DNA of 64,000 nt from an uncultured Mycoplasmatota bacterium (lineage in GTDB: Bacteria; Bacillota_I; Bacilli_A; RF39; UBA660). A program made the translations under genes and the position numbers. The notes under the pieces are model-generated. The model searched no databases, had not been told where the DNA came from, and worked only from the letters and a program-made list of their open reading frames with translations. Every line of letters starts with the position of its first letter. Position 1 is the stretch's first letter. The stretch covers positions 1 to 64,000 of the forward strand of contig URZY01000003.1 in assembly GCA_900552495.1 (NCBI GenBank), in the 5' to 3' direction. Positions 24,697 to 33,527 of the stretch are shown here, piece by piece.

Positions 24697-24924
24697 AAAA
24701 GACAAGTCCATCCAAAAGGACGAACTTGTCGTGGTACCACCTTAATTTCTATCGTTTTGATAGCTTGATATTTTTAACGGAACTAACCGGGAATACTTAC
24801 TATTTAATTCAGAATTCATGCTCCATCGCTACCTTCAATATAGTTCTTTATCCATTCACACCAAATATGGACTCTCTTCAAAAGACTTAATATTTACTCC
24901 TCGATTTCTTTGCATCTGGTTATG
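24697..24924 (-). promoter_or_regulatory. Valine T-box riboswitch
   Basis: The T-box consensus AAGGTGGTACCACG is at 24730-24743. A terminator follows: GACAAGT...ACTTGTC arms (24701-24730) with a T run. Upstream are the Stem I features: AGTA after the first arm, an AGAGAG block with GGTGTGAA, and a GAA followed by the likely specifier GTA at 24830-24832. GTA is read by the tRNA-Val (TAC) in the tRNA cluster. Uncharged tRNA binding would favour the antiterminator and switch on the ORF and valS. Confidence 0.92.
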
Positions 24925-24953
24925 ATTATATACTAATTTTTATTGTTTTTCAA
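24925..24953 (-). promoter_or_regulatory. SigA-type promoter of the valS leader
   Basis: TTGAAA (24948-24953), 17 bases, TATAAT (24925-24930) on the minus strand, directly ahead of the T-box leader. Confidence 0.85.
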
Positions 24954-24960
24954 CATTTTT

Positions 24961-26697
24961 TTAGTTTTGAGGTGAAGTTATTTCTGATTCATATAATTGG
25001 CGATAGTTTTTATTTGTTTTTAATAGTTCTTCATGTGTTCCTTCCGCTTCAATTCCGCCTTCATTTAAAAATAAAATTCTATCGCAATGAACAACTGTAC
25101 TTAAGCGGTGAGCTATCATTAAAATTGTGTAGTTTTTTTGAAGATTAGCAATAGCCTGTTGAATATTATATTGCGTTTCATTATCAAGTGCAGACGTTGC
25201 TTCATCAAATAGTATTATTTCTGTTTTTTGTACAAAAGCTCTAGCAATAGCTAAGCGCTGCCGTTGTCCTCCACTTAAACTAATTCCTCCCTCTCCTATT
25301 ACTGTATCATATCCATTTGGTAACATTGTTATAAAATCGTGAAGACAAGCCAATTTGCATGCCTTAATCATCTCGTCTTCTGAAAGATTTTCTTTTACTA
25401 AACGAAGATTATCACGAATGCTCATATTGAAAATATAAGGATTTTGGCTAATTATAGTGATATTTCCACGGATAGAGTCTTTATCTAGCTTATTAATATT
25501 TACGCCATCAATTGTAATCTCTCCCGAATGAATATCATACATTTTACAAATTAAATTAAATATAGTAGATTTCCCTACTCCTGATTTTCCAACAAAAGCG
25601 ACGGTTGTATTTGCTTTAATGTCAAAAGAGAGATTTTTTAGAACGTCTCTTTCATTGTCGTAAGAAAAAGTAACATTTTTAAATGATAAATTACCCCTTA
25701 TACGATTTAGGTGATGATTACCAAATTTCTCTTTTTGAAAATCATTACTCTCAATTATAGCAAAAATTCTGGACGACGATAGATTAAAGTCTTTTACTGC
25801 ATTTAAAAGCATACTAGCATAGCTAACAATTGAGGTTACTCGAGACATATAATTGTGAACTACAATAGCGCTAGCAACTTCTAATTGTCCTTTTATTATG
25901 AGAATAACTAAGAGAAATATCATGCCCGTATCATATAAATCAATTAAAGTTCCTCTTAGGAGGCTATAATTTCGATCGACCTTTTGCATAGCATATCGAT
26001 GTTGGTTTAAATCAGTTACCTTAAAATGTAATTCCTTCATAAAACTTTTTTCAGCATTGAGCATTTTTATATCGCGGACTCCGCGCACTAGTTCACCAAC
26101 AAATCCAGACGTATTCTCATGTTTCTTTCTATATATTTTGTCTTTTTCATTATAAAGTTTTATTCGTTTGCTTTCTACAAAGTAAATTGAAAGTATCATT
26201 ATTAAAAGATAGAAGAAAGCAAGTTTATTTATAATGAACACGGCGGCAAAAATTCCAATATCTGTGATAATGCTTGAAAGGTAATAATTTAGAACATTAA
26301 AGATGTCAGCTATTCTGCTTGTGTCATTTGTTAGACGTTGTATAAAAACACCCGACGAATTTGCATCGATACTTTTATTTTCAAGTTTTAAAATCTCTGC
26401 TCCTAGTGCGCTTTGAACTTCTGTGAATGTCTCGCGGTATATTACCTGTGAAAAATACTTTGTTCCATAATTGATTAAATTTCTGGAAAGTTCTACAGCT
26501 AAAATTACTAGGCTGATATATAAAACTTGTTTAAATTCATTACTAGTTAAGCTAACTATTACATTGGCACTAAGAATTGGAATAAAAATACTTATCAAAA
26601 TTGAGATTATATTGAATATTATATAAAAGATTAATTTTAATTTTTGTTTTTTAGTATAACGCCATGCATATTTTATATTTTCAAGTAATTCTTTCAT
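24961..26697 (-). CDS. ABC exporter, fused permease and ATPase
   Basis: 578 residues. Six membrane segments in residues 20-310 (ABC transporter type-1 domain) and an ATPase domain in 340-570 with Walker A (GKSGVGKST), signature LSGGQRQR, Walker B (IILFDEATSAL) and H-loop (MIAHRL). A half-transporter that must dimerise. The substrate cannot be read from the sequence; lipid, peptide or drug export are all possible. It is a single-gene unit between the valS promoter and the divergent GDPD gene. Confidence 0.9.
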   Translation of the reverse strand: MKELLENIKYAWRYTKKQKLKLIFYIIFNIISILISIFIPILSANVIVSLTSNEFKQVLYISLVILAVELSRNLINYGTKYFSQVIYRETFTEVQSALGAEILKLENKSIDANSSGVFIQRLTNDTSRIADIFNVLNYYLSSIITDIGIFAAVFIINKLAFFYLLIMILSIYFVESKRIKLYNEKDKIYRKKHENTSGFVGELVRGVRDIKMLNAEKSFMKELHFKVTDLNQHRYAMQKVDRNYSLLRGTLIDLYDTGMIFLLVILIIKGQLEVASAIVVHNYMSRVTSIVSYASMLLNAVKDFNLSSSRIFAIIESNDFQKEKFGNHHLNRIRGNLSFKNVTFSYDNERDVLKNLSFDIKANTTVAFVGKSGVGKSTIFNLICKMYDIHSGEITIDGVNINKLDKDSIRGNITIISQNPYIFNMSIRDNLRLVKENLSEDEMIKACKLACLHDFITMLPNGYDTVIGEGGISLSGGQRQRLAIARAFVQKTEIILFDEATSALDNETQYNIQQAIANLQKNYTILMIAHRLSTVVHCDRILFLNEGGIEAEGTHEELLKTNKNYRQLYESEITSPQN

Positions 26698-26769
26698 CTA
26701 TCACACCTCACTACTTTGTTTTATTATAGCACATTGTTTATGCTATTAGTGAAATCTTTGTGAAGTTAG

Positions 26770-26798
26770 TTGGCGATATTAAATTTTTATGATACTAT
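26770..26798 (+). promoter_or_regulatory. SigA-type promoter of GDPD gene
   Basis: TTGGCG (26770-26775), 17 bases, TACTAT (26793-26798). The -10 overlaps the first in-frame ATG (26789), which supports a start further down at GTG 26831. Confidence 0.6.
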
Positions 26799-26830
26799 AT
26801 AGTGGTTTAAATCGTTTGGTGGTGGTTGAT

Positions 26831-27796
26831 GTGTCAATAAAGAAACTAAAATTATTTTTAACATATTCAGCTATTATTGGAGTGCTTGGTAGTGGTGGAT
26901 ATATGAAATTTTGTCGCGATAAAGCTAACGATTTTTCTGCAAAGACAAAAAATTATATTTCGAAATTTGAAGATGATGATTTTGAAATTGCTGCTCATCG
27001 TGGCTGTACTTTTGAAGAAGTGGAAAATACAATGCCAGCATTAAAGGCTGCAAGTGAAGCCGGTTTTGTGGATTATATTGAACTTGATACGCGGCTTAGC
27101 GGTGATGGTAAATTAGTTGTTGCTCATAATTCATCGGTTAATGAAGACTGGTTTTCTTCGACAAATATTTCTAAAACAAATTCTTTTGATCTAGAAAATG
27201 GCAATTATAGATATTTCCCTCCTATCTTTGATGATTTTGTGAAATCATTTTTTAATCCAACTGAAGGAGTTATTATACAAGAAAGACTAATTAATACTTT
27301 TGGAAAGGAATTTTCTGTTCCAAGTATTGACGATGCGATCAAGGCATGTGGCGATAAGACAATCCTAATTGATTTAAAGTTTAGTAATAATCAAGCAAGA
27401 TTTTACGAAACCATAAAAGAATTTCTTGCAAAAAATGATGGTCATAATATTATTTTACAAAGTGCTGATTTAGATGCCTTAAGAGCTTTGCAAGTAACTT
27501 TTCCTCAGTATAAATATTTAGCTATTGTTGATTCTGAAGATGATTTTTCTAAATGTATAACCTTTGATATACTTGGTGTTAGAAAAAATTTAATTAATAC
27601 ACCGGACGTGATGACATATTTAGAAGATGGTAAAAAGTTATCTGTTTGGACAGTTAATTCAATTGAGGATGTTGACTTAGTTATGGAAGCTACGGGAGAT
27701 TATGCAACTGAATTAATTTATGTCACGGACTATCCACAGATTGTTGCTACTCATCTTGGTGAGTCAACTTTGCAAAAGAAAAAGGTTACTAATTAA
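26831..27796 (+). CDS. Membrane-anchored glycerophosphodiester phosphodiesterase
   Basis: 321 residues from GTG 26831, behind GGTGGTTGAT; the ATG at 26789 lies in the promoter. An N-terminal membrane segment is followed by the GDPD barrel with the hallmark AAHRG, an E-N pair (VENTMPALKAASEAG), IELDTRLSGDGKLVVAHN, and a late LSVWTVNSIEDVDLVME block. It hydrolyses glycerophosphodiesters to glycerol-3-phosphate and an alcohol, here probably outside the membrane. The insertion between the HN and the second half is longer than usual. Converges with the cyclophilin gene and shares its terminator. Confidence 0.88.
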   Translation: MSIKKLKLFLTYSAIIGVLGSGGYMKFCRDKANDFSAKTKNYISKFEDDDFEIAAHRGCTFEEVENTMPALKAASEAGFVDYIELDTRLSGDGKLVVAHNSSVNEDWFSSTNISKTNSFDLENGNYRYFPPIFDDFVKSFFNPTEGVIIQERLINTFGKEFSVPSIDDAIKACGDKTILIDLKFSNNQARFYETIKEFLAKNDGHNIILQSADLDALRALQVTFPQYKYLAIVDSEDDFSKCITFDILGVRKNLINTPDVMTYLEDGKKLSVWTVNSIEDVDLVMEATGDYATELIYVTDYPQIVATHLGESTLQKKKVTN

Positions 27797-27812
27797 TTGG
27801 TAACCTTTTCTA
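27776..27812. terminator. Bidirectional terminator overlapping two stops
   Basis: GAAAAAGGTTAC and GTAACCTTTTC arms; it covers the last codons of both the GDPD gene (plus) and the cyclophilin gene (minus), whose stops overlap. Confidence 0.85.
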
Positions 27813-28506
27813 CTTCTTTATATGTTTTTCCCTTTAAGTCAATTACTGCTTTTGTAATTTTTAAGTTTTGGGCTAACTTGCCAGATTGGGAATCACTAAC
27901 CCTTTCTTGAGAAACAATTCTTTTTATGTTATCCCAGCCATCAATTACCTTTCCAAATGCTGCATATTCACCATCAAGATATGAGGCTTCTCCTAGCATA
28001 ATAAAGAATTGGCTTCCAGCTGAATCATATGATTGACTCCTAGCCATTGAAACAATTTTTTCTTCATGTTTCAAATCATTTTTGTAACCATTTGAAGAAA
28101 ATTCTCCCTTTATTGTATATCCTGGTCCGCCATTTCCTTGGCCGTTTGGATCCCCACCTTGTAAAACAAAACCTGGCACTAATCTATGAAATGTATTATT
28201 GTCATAGAATCCACTCTGGACTAATGATATAAAGTTATTTACTGTGTTTTCTGCAATTTCTGGATATAGTTCAATTACTATAGAACCATATCCTTCGATA
28301 TGCATTGCAACAACTGGATTTTCTGTATTATATTGGTCTAAATTCATATTATTACCTTCTATTTCATAATTAATATTTAATAATTCCTCTTTTTGAGTTG
28401 ATTTATTTTTATTATCTTTTGTAATAAGCAGAATTGTTACTAAGACAATTAAAATTACTAAAATTACACTAATCATTATTAGATTATTTTTTTTGTTATT
28501 ATCCAT
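27793..28506 (-). CDS. Membrane-anchored cyclophilin-type peptidyl-prolyl isomerase
   Basis: 237 residues. One membrane segment at about 9-28, then a cyclophilin domain with VIELYPEIAENTVNNF, FHRLVPGFVLQGGDP and GSQFFIML blocks including the catalytic Arg and the Gln/Phe pocket. Outward-facing and presumably a foldase for exported proteins. The start overlaps the stop of the FAD enzyme by eight bases, so the two are co-translated. Confidence 0.92.
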   Translation of the reverse strand: MDNNKKNNLIMISVILVILIVLVTILLITKDNKNKSTQKEELLNINYEIEGNNMNLDQYNTENPVVAMHIEGYGSIVIELYPEIAENTVNNFISLVQSGFYDNNTFHRLVPGFVLQGGDPNGQGNGGPGYTIKGEFSSNGYKNDLKHEEKIVSMARSQSYDSAGSQFFIMLGEASYLDGEYAAFGKVIDGWDNIKRIVSQERVSDSQSGKLAQNLKITKAVIDLKGKTYKEVEKVTN

Positions 28507-29893
28507 TTTTCTTTTCCTTTGCTAATATATCTCTAGCTGCGACTAACCCAGTGGCAGCTGCAACAACTATGTTACCAGCTTTGCCGGCCCCATCTCCTAT
28601 AAAATAGATTTCCTCATTTTCAAGTTTAAAACTGTTATTTGTTGTTATCTCATTACTAAAGAACTTGATTTCTGGACCATATAGAAGCGTTTCATCATTA
28701 TTTACCCCTGGAATTATTTTATCTAATTTCTCTAATCCTTCTAATATGTTAGTGATGATTCGATGAGGCAATACTAACGCCAAGTCACCGGCTACACAGT
28801 CTTTTAATGTTGGCTCAATAAAACCTTTTTCTATTCTTTTCCATGTAGAACGACGACCATGACGTAAATCTTTAAGTGATTGAATTATCGGTTTTGAGTC
28901 ACCCAGAACATTGGCTATTTTAGCAATAGATTCTCCGTATTCACGGGTATTAGTTACAGGCTCAGTTAAATTAACACGACTTATAAAAGCAAAATTGCTA
29001 TTATTTGATTTTATGTCCTTTAATGCGTGTCCGTTTACACATATATACCCATAATAATTCTCCTTAGCAACAAAGCCACCTGGATTAGTACAAAAGGTCC
29101 TTATCTCATCGCCATATGTATCAGTTTTTATAAATATTGTTGGATCGTAAATAACATTGGTAATCTTTTCTAATATTTCTTTTCTTACCTCTACTCTTAC
29201 GCCAATTTCAATACTTTGTGATAAATACGGAATTTTATATTTGTCTGCAAGTTCTTGAATCCACTTAGCGCCTGTTCTACCCGGTGCGACGACAATTTTT
29301 GTTCCTTCTAATTTTTTATCTTTATTGTAGATGACTTCATATTTTCCATTTTTTGGAACAATATCTTGTACGTCAGCATTCTCAAATAAATCGACACCTT
29401 TTTTCTCTAAATAATTACTAAATTCCTCAATATATTCTGGAAGATGATCGCTTCCTAAATGCTTTTGCTTTATTAAAAGCAAGCGAGCCCCAGAAATTGC
29501 AACTTGTCGTTTTATCTCTTCTGCTTCACTTATATTGCTCGGATAAATATCACTATCCATATGAAATTTAGTAAATATTTTTTCTGTGTCGTCAATCAGC
29601 TGGTTTGCTGCACTTTCAGACATGTATTTGAACAAATCACTTTTTCCTAATTTCGGTATGAAATTTAACTTACCATCCGAGAATGTTCCTGCCCCACCAT
29701 ATCCAGATAGAATTCTACATGGATTACAGTTTGCGCATGCAGTTTTATTTTTATTCATTGGGCAAAATCTTCCCGATACTTTTTTTCCTTTGTCTAACAA
29801 CGCAATTTTAAGTTTTTGCGAATTAGTTATTAGTTCATAAGCGGCAAATAATCCGGCTGGGCCGGCTCCGATAATGATTACGTCATATTTCAT
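28499..29893 (-). CDS. FAD-dependent dehydrogenase, COG2509 type
   Basis: 464 residues from ATG 29893 with GGTGAT upstream. N-terminal dinucleotide fold GAGPAGLFAAYEL, then a CPMNKNKTACANCNPC cluster with several Cys, GGAGTFSDGKLN, and a C-terminal FAD motif (YFIGDGAGKAGNIVVAAATG). This fits the uncharacterised FAD-dependent dehydrogenase family (COG2509). The Cys cluster could bind a metal or Fe-S cluster. Substrate unknown. In operon with the cyclophilin. Confidence 0.85.
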   Translation of the reverse strand: MKYDVIIIGAGPAGLFAAYELITNSQKLKIALLDKGKKVSGRFCPMNKNKTACANCNPCRILSGYGGAGTFSDGKLNFIPKLGKSDLFKYMSESAANQLIDDTEKIFTKFHMDSDIYPSNISEAEEIKRQVAISGARLLLIKQKHLGSDHLPEYIEEFSNYLEKKGVDLFENADVQDIVPKNGKYEVIYNKDKKLEGTKIVVAPGRTGAKWIQELADKYKIPYLSQSIEIGVRVEVRKEILEKITNVIYDPTIFIKTDTYGDEIRTFCTNPGGFVAKENYYGYICVNGHALKDIKSNNSNFAFISRVNLTEPVTNTREYGESIAKIANVLGDSKPIIQSLKDLRHGRRSTWKRIEKGFIEPTLKDCVAGDLALVLPHRIITNILEGLEKLDKIIPGVNNDETLLYGPEIKFFSNEITTNNSFKLENEEIYFIGDGAGKAGNIVVAAATGLVAARDILAKEKKNG

Positions 29894-30012
29894 CAAATCA
29901 CCATATTCATTTTAACATACTTTTTTTTGTTTTGACTAATAAATTTGTAAATTAATTTATTTCTCCTAGTAAGCAAGCATATTTTTTGCTAAAATAGAAT
30001 TGGTGATAATAG

Positions 30013-30927
30013 ATGACACGTGAAGAATTAAATCAAGAAAAACAACAAGAAATCATTGCTGCTGAACGTAGGGAGCGACGAAAAAAAATTACGATCTTAG
30101 TCTTTAAAATACTTTGTGCAATTGTCGTTGGGTTTACAGTTTTTTATTTGTATACCACTTATATTTCCTCTGGACTTTTAACAATTAAGGAAAATCGTAT
30201 AATTGATAAGAATTTACCTAATAATTTTTCTGGACTTAAAGTAATTCAAATATCAGATTTGCATTATGGAACAACAGTATTTCAAACAGAAGTAGAAGAA
30301 TTGGTTAGAAAGATCAATAAAAGAAAGCCGGACTTGGTAATTTTTACTGGGGATTTGGTAGATAAGAACTATGACATTAATACGAGCGAGCAAGAAGAAC
30401 TAATTAATTTGTTAAAGAAGATTAAAGCTACATTGGGAAAATATGCGGTTCCAGGAGAAGAAGATGATGATTTATTTTACATAATTATGAAGCAAAGTGA
30501 ATTCAATGTTTTAGAAAATGACTATGACTTAATATACAAAGATAATATGCAGCCAATTATTTTAATTGGATTAGGTACAGATGTATCTTCAAAAAGTATT
30601 TCTAATGGTTTTGCTTATTTTAATGATCCAACACATAATAGTAATATTTATACAATTGTAGCAGGTCATGATCCTGATTCTATTGATGCGGTCCTTAACA
30701 GCCATGAGGTAAACCTATATTTGGCTGGTCATTCTCATAACGGTACCATTAGACTTCCTATAATTGGTGGAATATACAAAAAAGACGGAGCAAATAAATA
30801 TATTGATGAATACTATAAAGTTGGAAAAACGAAACTATATATATCTAGTGGATTAGGAACTACTGAACCTGGATTTAGACTATTTTGTAGGCCAAGTTTT
30901 AATTTTTTTAGAATTTCTACTAGGTAA
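30013..30927 (+). CDS. Membrane-anchored metallophosphoesterase-like protein
   Basis: 304 residues. A basic N-terminal helix and a membrane segment (about 33-53) precede a calcineurin-type phosphoesterase fold with DLHYG, GDLVDKNYD, AGHDPD and AGHSHNG motifs, as in YkuE-type UDP-sugar or lipid phosphohydrolases. The usual GNHD/E motif that supplies a catalytic Asn and His is replaced by PGEEDDD, so activity may be lost or altered. It converges with the D,D-carboxypeptidase gene and their 3' ends overlap by 115 bases. Confidence 0.8.
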   Translation: MTREELNQEKQQEIIAAERRERRKKITILVFKILCAIVVGFTVFYLYTTYISSGLLTIKENRIIDKNLPNNFSGLKVIQISDLHYGTTVFQTEVEELVRKINKRKPDLVIFTGDLVDKNYDINTSEQEELINLLKKIKATLGKYAVPGEEDDDLFYIIMKQSEFNVLENDYDLIYKDNMQPIILIGLGTDVSSKSISNGFAYFNDPTHNSNIYTIVAGHDPDSIDAVLNSHEVNLYLAGHSHNGTIRLPIIGGIYKKDGANKYIDEYYKVGKTKLYISSGLGTTEPGFRLFCRPSFNFFRISTR

Positions 30928-31982
30928 TTTGTTCCTTTTTTGAAGATGGATACCTCATCTTCTTTTTTTTCCTCATTTTTATAAATATTTACTCTACCTA
31001 TTGTTTCATTATTTAATTTTATTTGAACATATCCTATTATTTCTTTAATTTCGCTTTCGTTAAAAAGTATAACCTTGGTTTTAATATTTTCTCTTTCTTT
31101 TTTTGTTAGTGGATATACAAAAGAGTTTTTTAAATGAACTTTATTTTTATATTTGGAGTTTTCCAATTTAAATGTTTCCTTATTTATTATTGTATAATTC
31201 TTGTATTTACTGTAAATGTTTTCATATAAACTTTTATGAGTATCATATGTATCAGAATCATTTAAAGATACTATGCTTAAACTCAATCCATCTTTTTCTG
31301 CTGTTGTTACAAGTGTCTTGCCAGCATCTGGAGTATAGCCATTCTTCCCACCAGTGCAGTATTCATACATATTTAATAGTTTATTTCTATTATACCAAAG
31401 ATAGGCCTTATTTTTAGTTTTTGCAGAATATTTTTTCGTTTTAGATATTTTCATGTATTGCTTATTTCTACTTGCATATTGAGAAAGCAAGGCCATATCA
31501 TAGGCCGTCGAATAATTCTTTGTGTAGTCGTCAAGACCATGTGGATTTTCAAATGTTGTATTATTCATACCTAATTCTTTTGCTTTTTTATTCATCATCT
31601 CTACAAACTTTTCTTCTGTACCGCCTATATTAATTGACAGTGTTTTAGCTGCATCGTTTCCACTTCTTAATATTAAACCGTATAATAAATTTTTAATTGT
31701 AATTTTTTCGCCAACTTCTATATATATGTTTGTTCCATACATATCAAGGATTTCGTTGCCAACCTTTATCGTGTCATCAAGGTTAGCATTTTCGATAGTC
31801 AAGATTGCAGTCATTATTTTTGTAGTTGATGCAATTAGCCTTTTCTCATTAATATTATTTTTATATAGCACTCTACCTGTTGCATTATCAATCACTATGC
31901 TTGATGCCGAATTGTCTTTTGCTGATATATTAATTGGAAAAAATAACATGACCAAAAATAAACATAAAAAAAATCTTGTCAT
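30813..31982 (-). CDS. D-alanyl-D-alanine carboxypeptidase (S11, DacF type)
   Basis: 389 residues with a signal peptide (1-21). S11 motifs: S52-T-T-K55, S107-G-N109, and K213-N-G in place of KTG. After the domain there is a C-terminal beta region and an end (LVEILKKLKLGLQ...) that may be amphipathic and hold the enzyme at the membrane. It trims the fifth residue of peptidoglycan stem peptides. The last 38 codons overlap the converging phosphoesterase gene and contain its terminator. If one A were missing from the A6 run near 30935-30940, the frame would stop at the neighbour's stop instead. Confidence 0.9.
   Translation of the reverse strand: MTRFFLCLFLVMLFFPINISAKDNSASSIVIDNATGRVLYKNNINEKRLIASTTKIMTAILTIENANLDDTIKVGNEILDMYGTNIYIEVGEKITIKNLLYGLILRSGNDAAKTLSINIGGTEEKFVEMMNKKAKELGMNNTTFENPHGLDDYTKNYSTAYDMALLSQYASRNKQYMKISKTKKYSAKTKNKAYLWYNRNKLLNMYEYCTGGKNGYTPDAGKTLVTTAEKDGLSLSIVSLNDSDTYDTHKSLYENIYSKYKNYTIINKETFKLENSKYKNKVHLKNSFVYPLTKKERENIKTKVILFNESEIKEIIGYVQIKLNNETIGRVNIYKNEEKKEDEVSIFKKGTNYLVEILKKLKLGLQNSLNPGSVVPNPLDIYSFVFPTL
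30940..30970 (+). terminator. Terminator of phosphoesterase gene, inside dac CDS
   Basis: GAAGATG and CATCTTC arms with a seven-base loop and eight Ts on the plus strand. Confidence 0.75.
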
Positions 31983-32045
31983 AGCATCACCTTTTTTTAT
32001 AATTCTATTCGAACTTTTAAAAAAAATGCGAATAATATTTATGAG

Positions 32046-32807
32046 GTGATTATTATAAATACAGATATAGAAAATCTCATTGAGACATTAAAGAAAATAA
32101 AAATGAGAGGCTGGATAGATATGACGCGTGCTGGATATGGTGAAAATGGTCTTTTTTTGGAATCTTTACTTAACATTAAACATAATGATTTACCTATACC
32201 AGACTATAACGATATTGAGTTGAAAGTGCAAAGTAAATATTCTGAGTACCCTATTACACTTTTTAGTCTTGATTTGAATGGTCCCGGGCCAATGGAATTA
32301 CAAAGACTAGTTGCAAGATATGGCGCTTATGATTCAATGTATCCAAACAGTAAAATTCTTTATATAAGATTAAATCACAAAGAATATACTAAATGGGGGA
32401 AATCATTAAAAATGAAATTGCATTATAATAAATATGAAAAAAAATTGTATATACATGTTTCACATAAAAACGGTAAAACAATTGAGATAAAATCTTTTTG
32501 GCATATTAATTCTATTCTTTCTACAATGCAAAGAAAACTAAGCAATCTTTGCGTTGTAGAATGTCAGACTAAAACAAATAATTTTTCAAAGTACATTTAC
32601 TATTCAAATTTTAAATTGTATAAATTATTAAGTCATGACAACTTTATAAAGGCTCTACTTAATGGAAAAATATTTGTTCATATAAAATATGGAATATATA
32701 AAAGTGGGCCAAAAGCAGGGCTACCATATAATCATGGAATATCATTTCAAGTATACTTTAAAGATTTAAATAATATTTTCGAAGAGGTTTTTTTGCAAAA
32801 AAAATAG
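32046..32807 (+). CDS. MvaI/BcnI-family restriction endonuclease-like protein
   Basis: About 250 residues. The order RGWIDMTRAGYGENGLFLESLL, then PDYNDIELKVQSK (a PD-(D/E)xK site with E58-x-K60), then ITLFSLD and the late KYGIYKSGPKAGLPYNHGISF block follows the MvaI/BcnI restriction endonuclease family, whose members are monomeric and MutH-related. No methyltransferase is nearby. The start is uncertain: GTG 32046 lies inside the only ribosome site (GAGGTG), ATA 32055 has six-base spacing, and ATG 32103 would delete residues usually present. It is flanked by the carboxypeptidase gene and the tRNA cluster. Confidence 0.8.
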   Translation: MIIINTDIENLIETLKKIKMRGWIDMTRAGYGENGLFLESLLNIKHNDLPIPDYNDIELKVQSKYSEYPITLFSLDLNGPGPMELQRLVARYGAYDSMYPNSKILYIRLNHKEYTKWGKSLKMKLHYNKYEKKLYIHVSHKNGKTIEIKSFWHINSILSTMQRKLSNLCVVECQTKTNNFSKYIYYSNFKLYKLLSHDNFIKALLNGKIFVHIKYGIYKSGPKAGLPYNHGISFQVYFKDLNNIFEEVFLQKK

Positions 32808-32825
32808 TACTTGTTAAAGTACTTT
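32798..32825 (-). terminator. Terminator of tRNA cluster
   Basis: AGTACTT and AAGTACT arms, four-base loop; on the minus strand eight Ts follow. It also sits just past the converging nuclease gene. Confidence 0.85.
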
Positions 32826-32860
32826 ATTCATCGAACCCAATGTATGAGCTAAAAAACAAA

Positions 32861-32937
32861 TGGTCGGGAAGACAGGATTTGAACCTGCAACCCCTTGGTC
32901 CCAAACCAAGTGCTCTACCAAGTTGAGCCACTTCCCG
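32861..32937 (-). tRNA. tRNA-Pro (TGG)
   Basis: 77 nt including encoded CCA. CGGGAAG pairs with CTTCCCG; anticodon loop TTTGGGA gives TGG. Last gene of the cluster. Confidence 0.96.
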
Positions 32938-32945
32938 ATAATTAA

Positions 32946-33022
32946 TGGTGCGCTCGAAGGGATTCGAACCCCTGACCTTTTGGTTCGTAGCCAAACACTC
33001 TATCCAACTGAGCTACGAGCGC
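32946..33022 (-). tRNA. tRNA-Arg (ACG)
   Basis: 77 nt with CCA. GCGCTCG pairs with CGAGCGC; anticodon loop CTACGAA gives ACG, which would need A34 to inosine conversion by TadA. Confidence 0.96.
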
Positions 33023-33059
33023 ATGACTATGACTATGTCAGTCAGGCAATTAATAAAAC

Positions 33060-33135
33060 TGGTGGCTCCAGCGGGAATCGAACCAGCGACACAGGGATTT
33101 TCAGTCCCTTGCTCTACCAACTGAGCTATGAAGCC
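33060..33135 (-). tRNA. tRNA-Phe (GAA)
   Basis: 76 nt with CCA. GGCTTCA pairs with TGGAGCC with one G-T; anticodon loop CTGAAAA gives GAA. Confidence 0.96.
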
Positions 33136-33143
33136 AAATATAA

Positions 33144-33220
33144 TGGCGGTCTCAACGGGACTCGAACCCGCGATCTTCTGCGTGACAGGCAGACGTGTTA
33201 ACCAGCTGCACCATGAGACC
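33144..33220 (-). tRNA. tRNA-Asp (GTC)
   Basis: 77 nt with CCA and discriminator G. Anticodon loop CTGTCAC gives GTC; acceptor GGTCTCA with TGAGACC. Confidence 0.96.
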
Positions 33221-33233
33221 AAAATAATTAAAT

Positions 33234-33310
33234 TGGTTGCGGGAGAAGGATTTGAACCTACGACCTCTGGGTTATGAGCCCAGCGAGCTACCGAACTGCT
33301 CCATCCCGCG
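33234..33310 (-). tRNA. Initiator tRNA-fMet (CAT)
   Basis: 77 nt with CCA. The 5' C1 faces A72 (no pair), and three G-C pairs (GGG/CCC) stand next to the CTCATAA loop, both initiator marks. Anticodon CAT. Confidence 0.96.
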
Positions 33311-33330
33311 ATATTACTATTAAAACTATA

Positions 33331-33423
33331 TGGCGGAGGAAAAGGGATTCGAACCCCTGCGCCGCTCGCACGACCTCCCGGTTTTCAAGACCGGTCCCTT
33401 CAACCAGACTTGGGTATTCCTCC
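33331..33423 (-). tRNA. tRNA-Ser (TGA)
   Basis: 93 nt class II tRNA with a long variable arm and CCA. Anticodon loop CTTGAAA gives TGA. First gene of the second tRNA unit. Confidence 0.96.
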
Positions 33424-33449
33424 AATTCGTCATTTATGACGTTGAATTG

Positions 33450-33479
33450 ATTATATCATAATTTTTTTTGTTTAGTCAA
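33450..33479 (-). promoter_or_regulatory. SigA-type promoter of second tRNA unit
   Basis: TTGACT (33474-33479), 18 bases, TATAAT (33450-33455) on the minus strand, upstream of tRNA-Ser. A small CGTCAT-AA-ATGACG hairpin lies in the leader. Confidence 0.8.
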
Positions 33480-33527
33480 TAATCTCTTCTTTTTATTTAA
33501 AAACTCTTATCTGAGTAATTAACAAGA

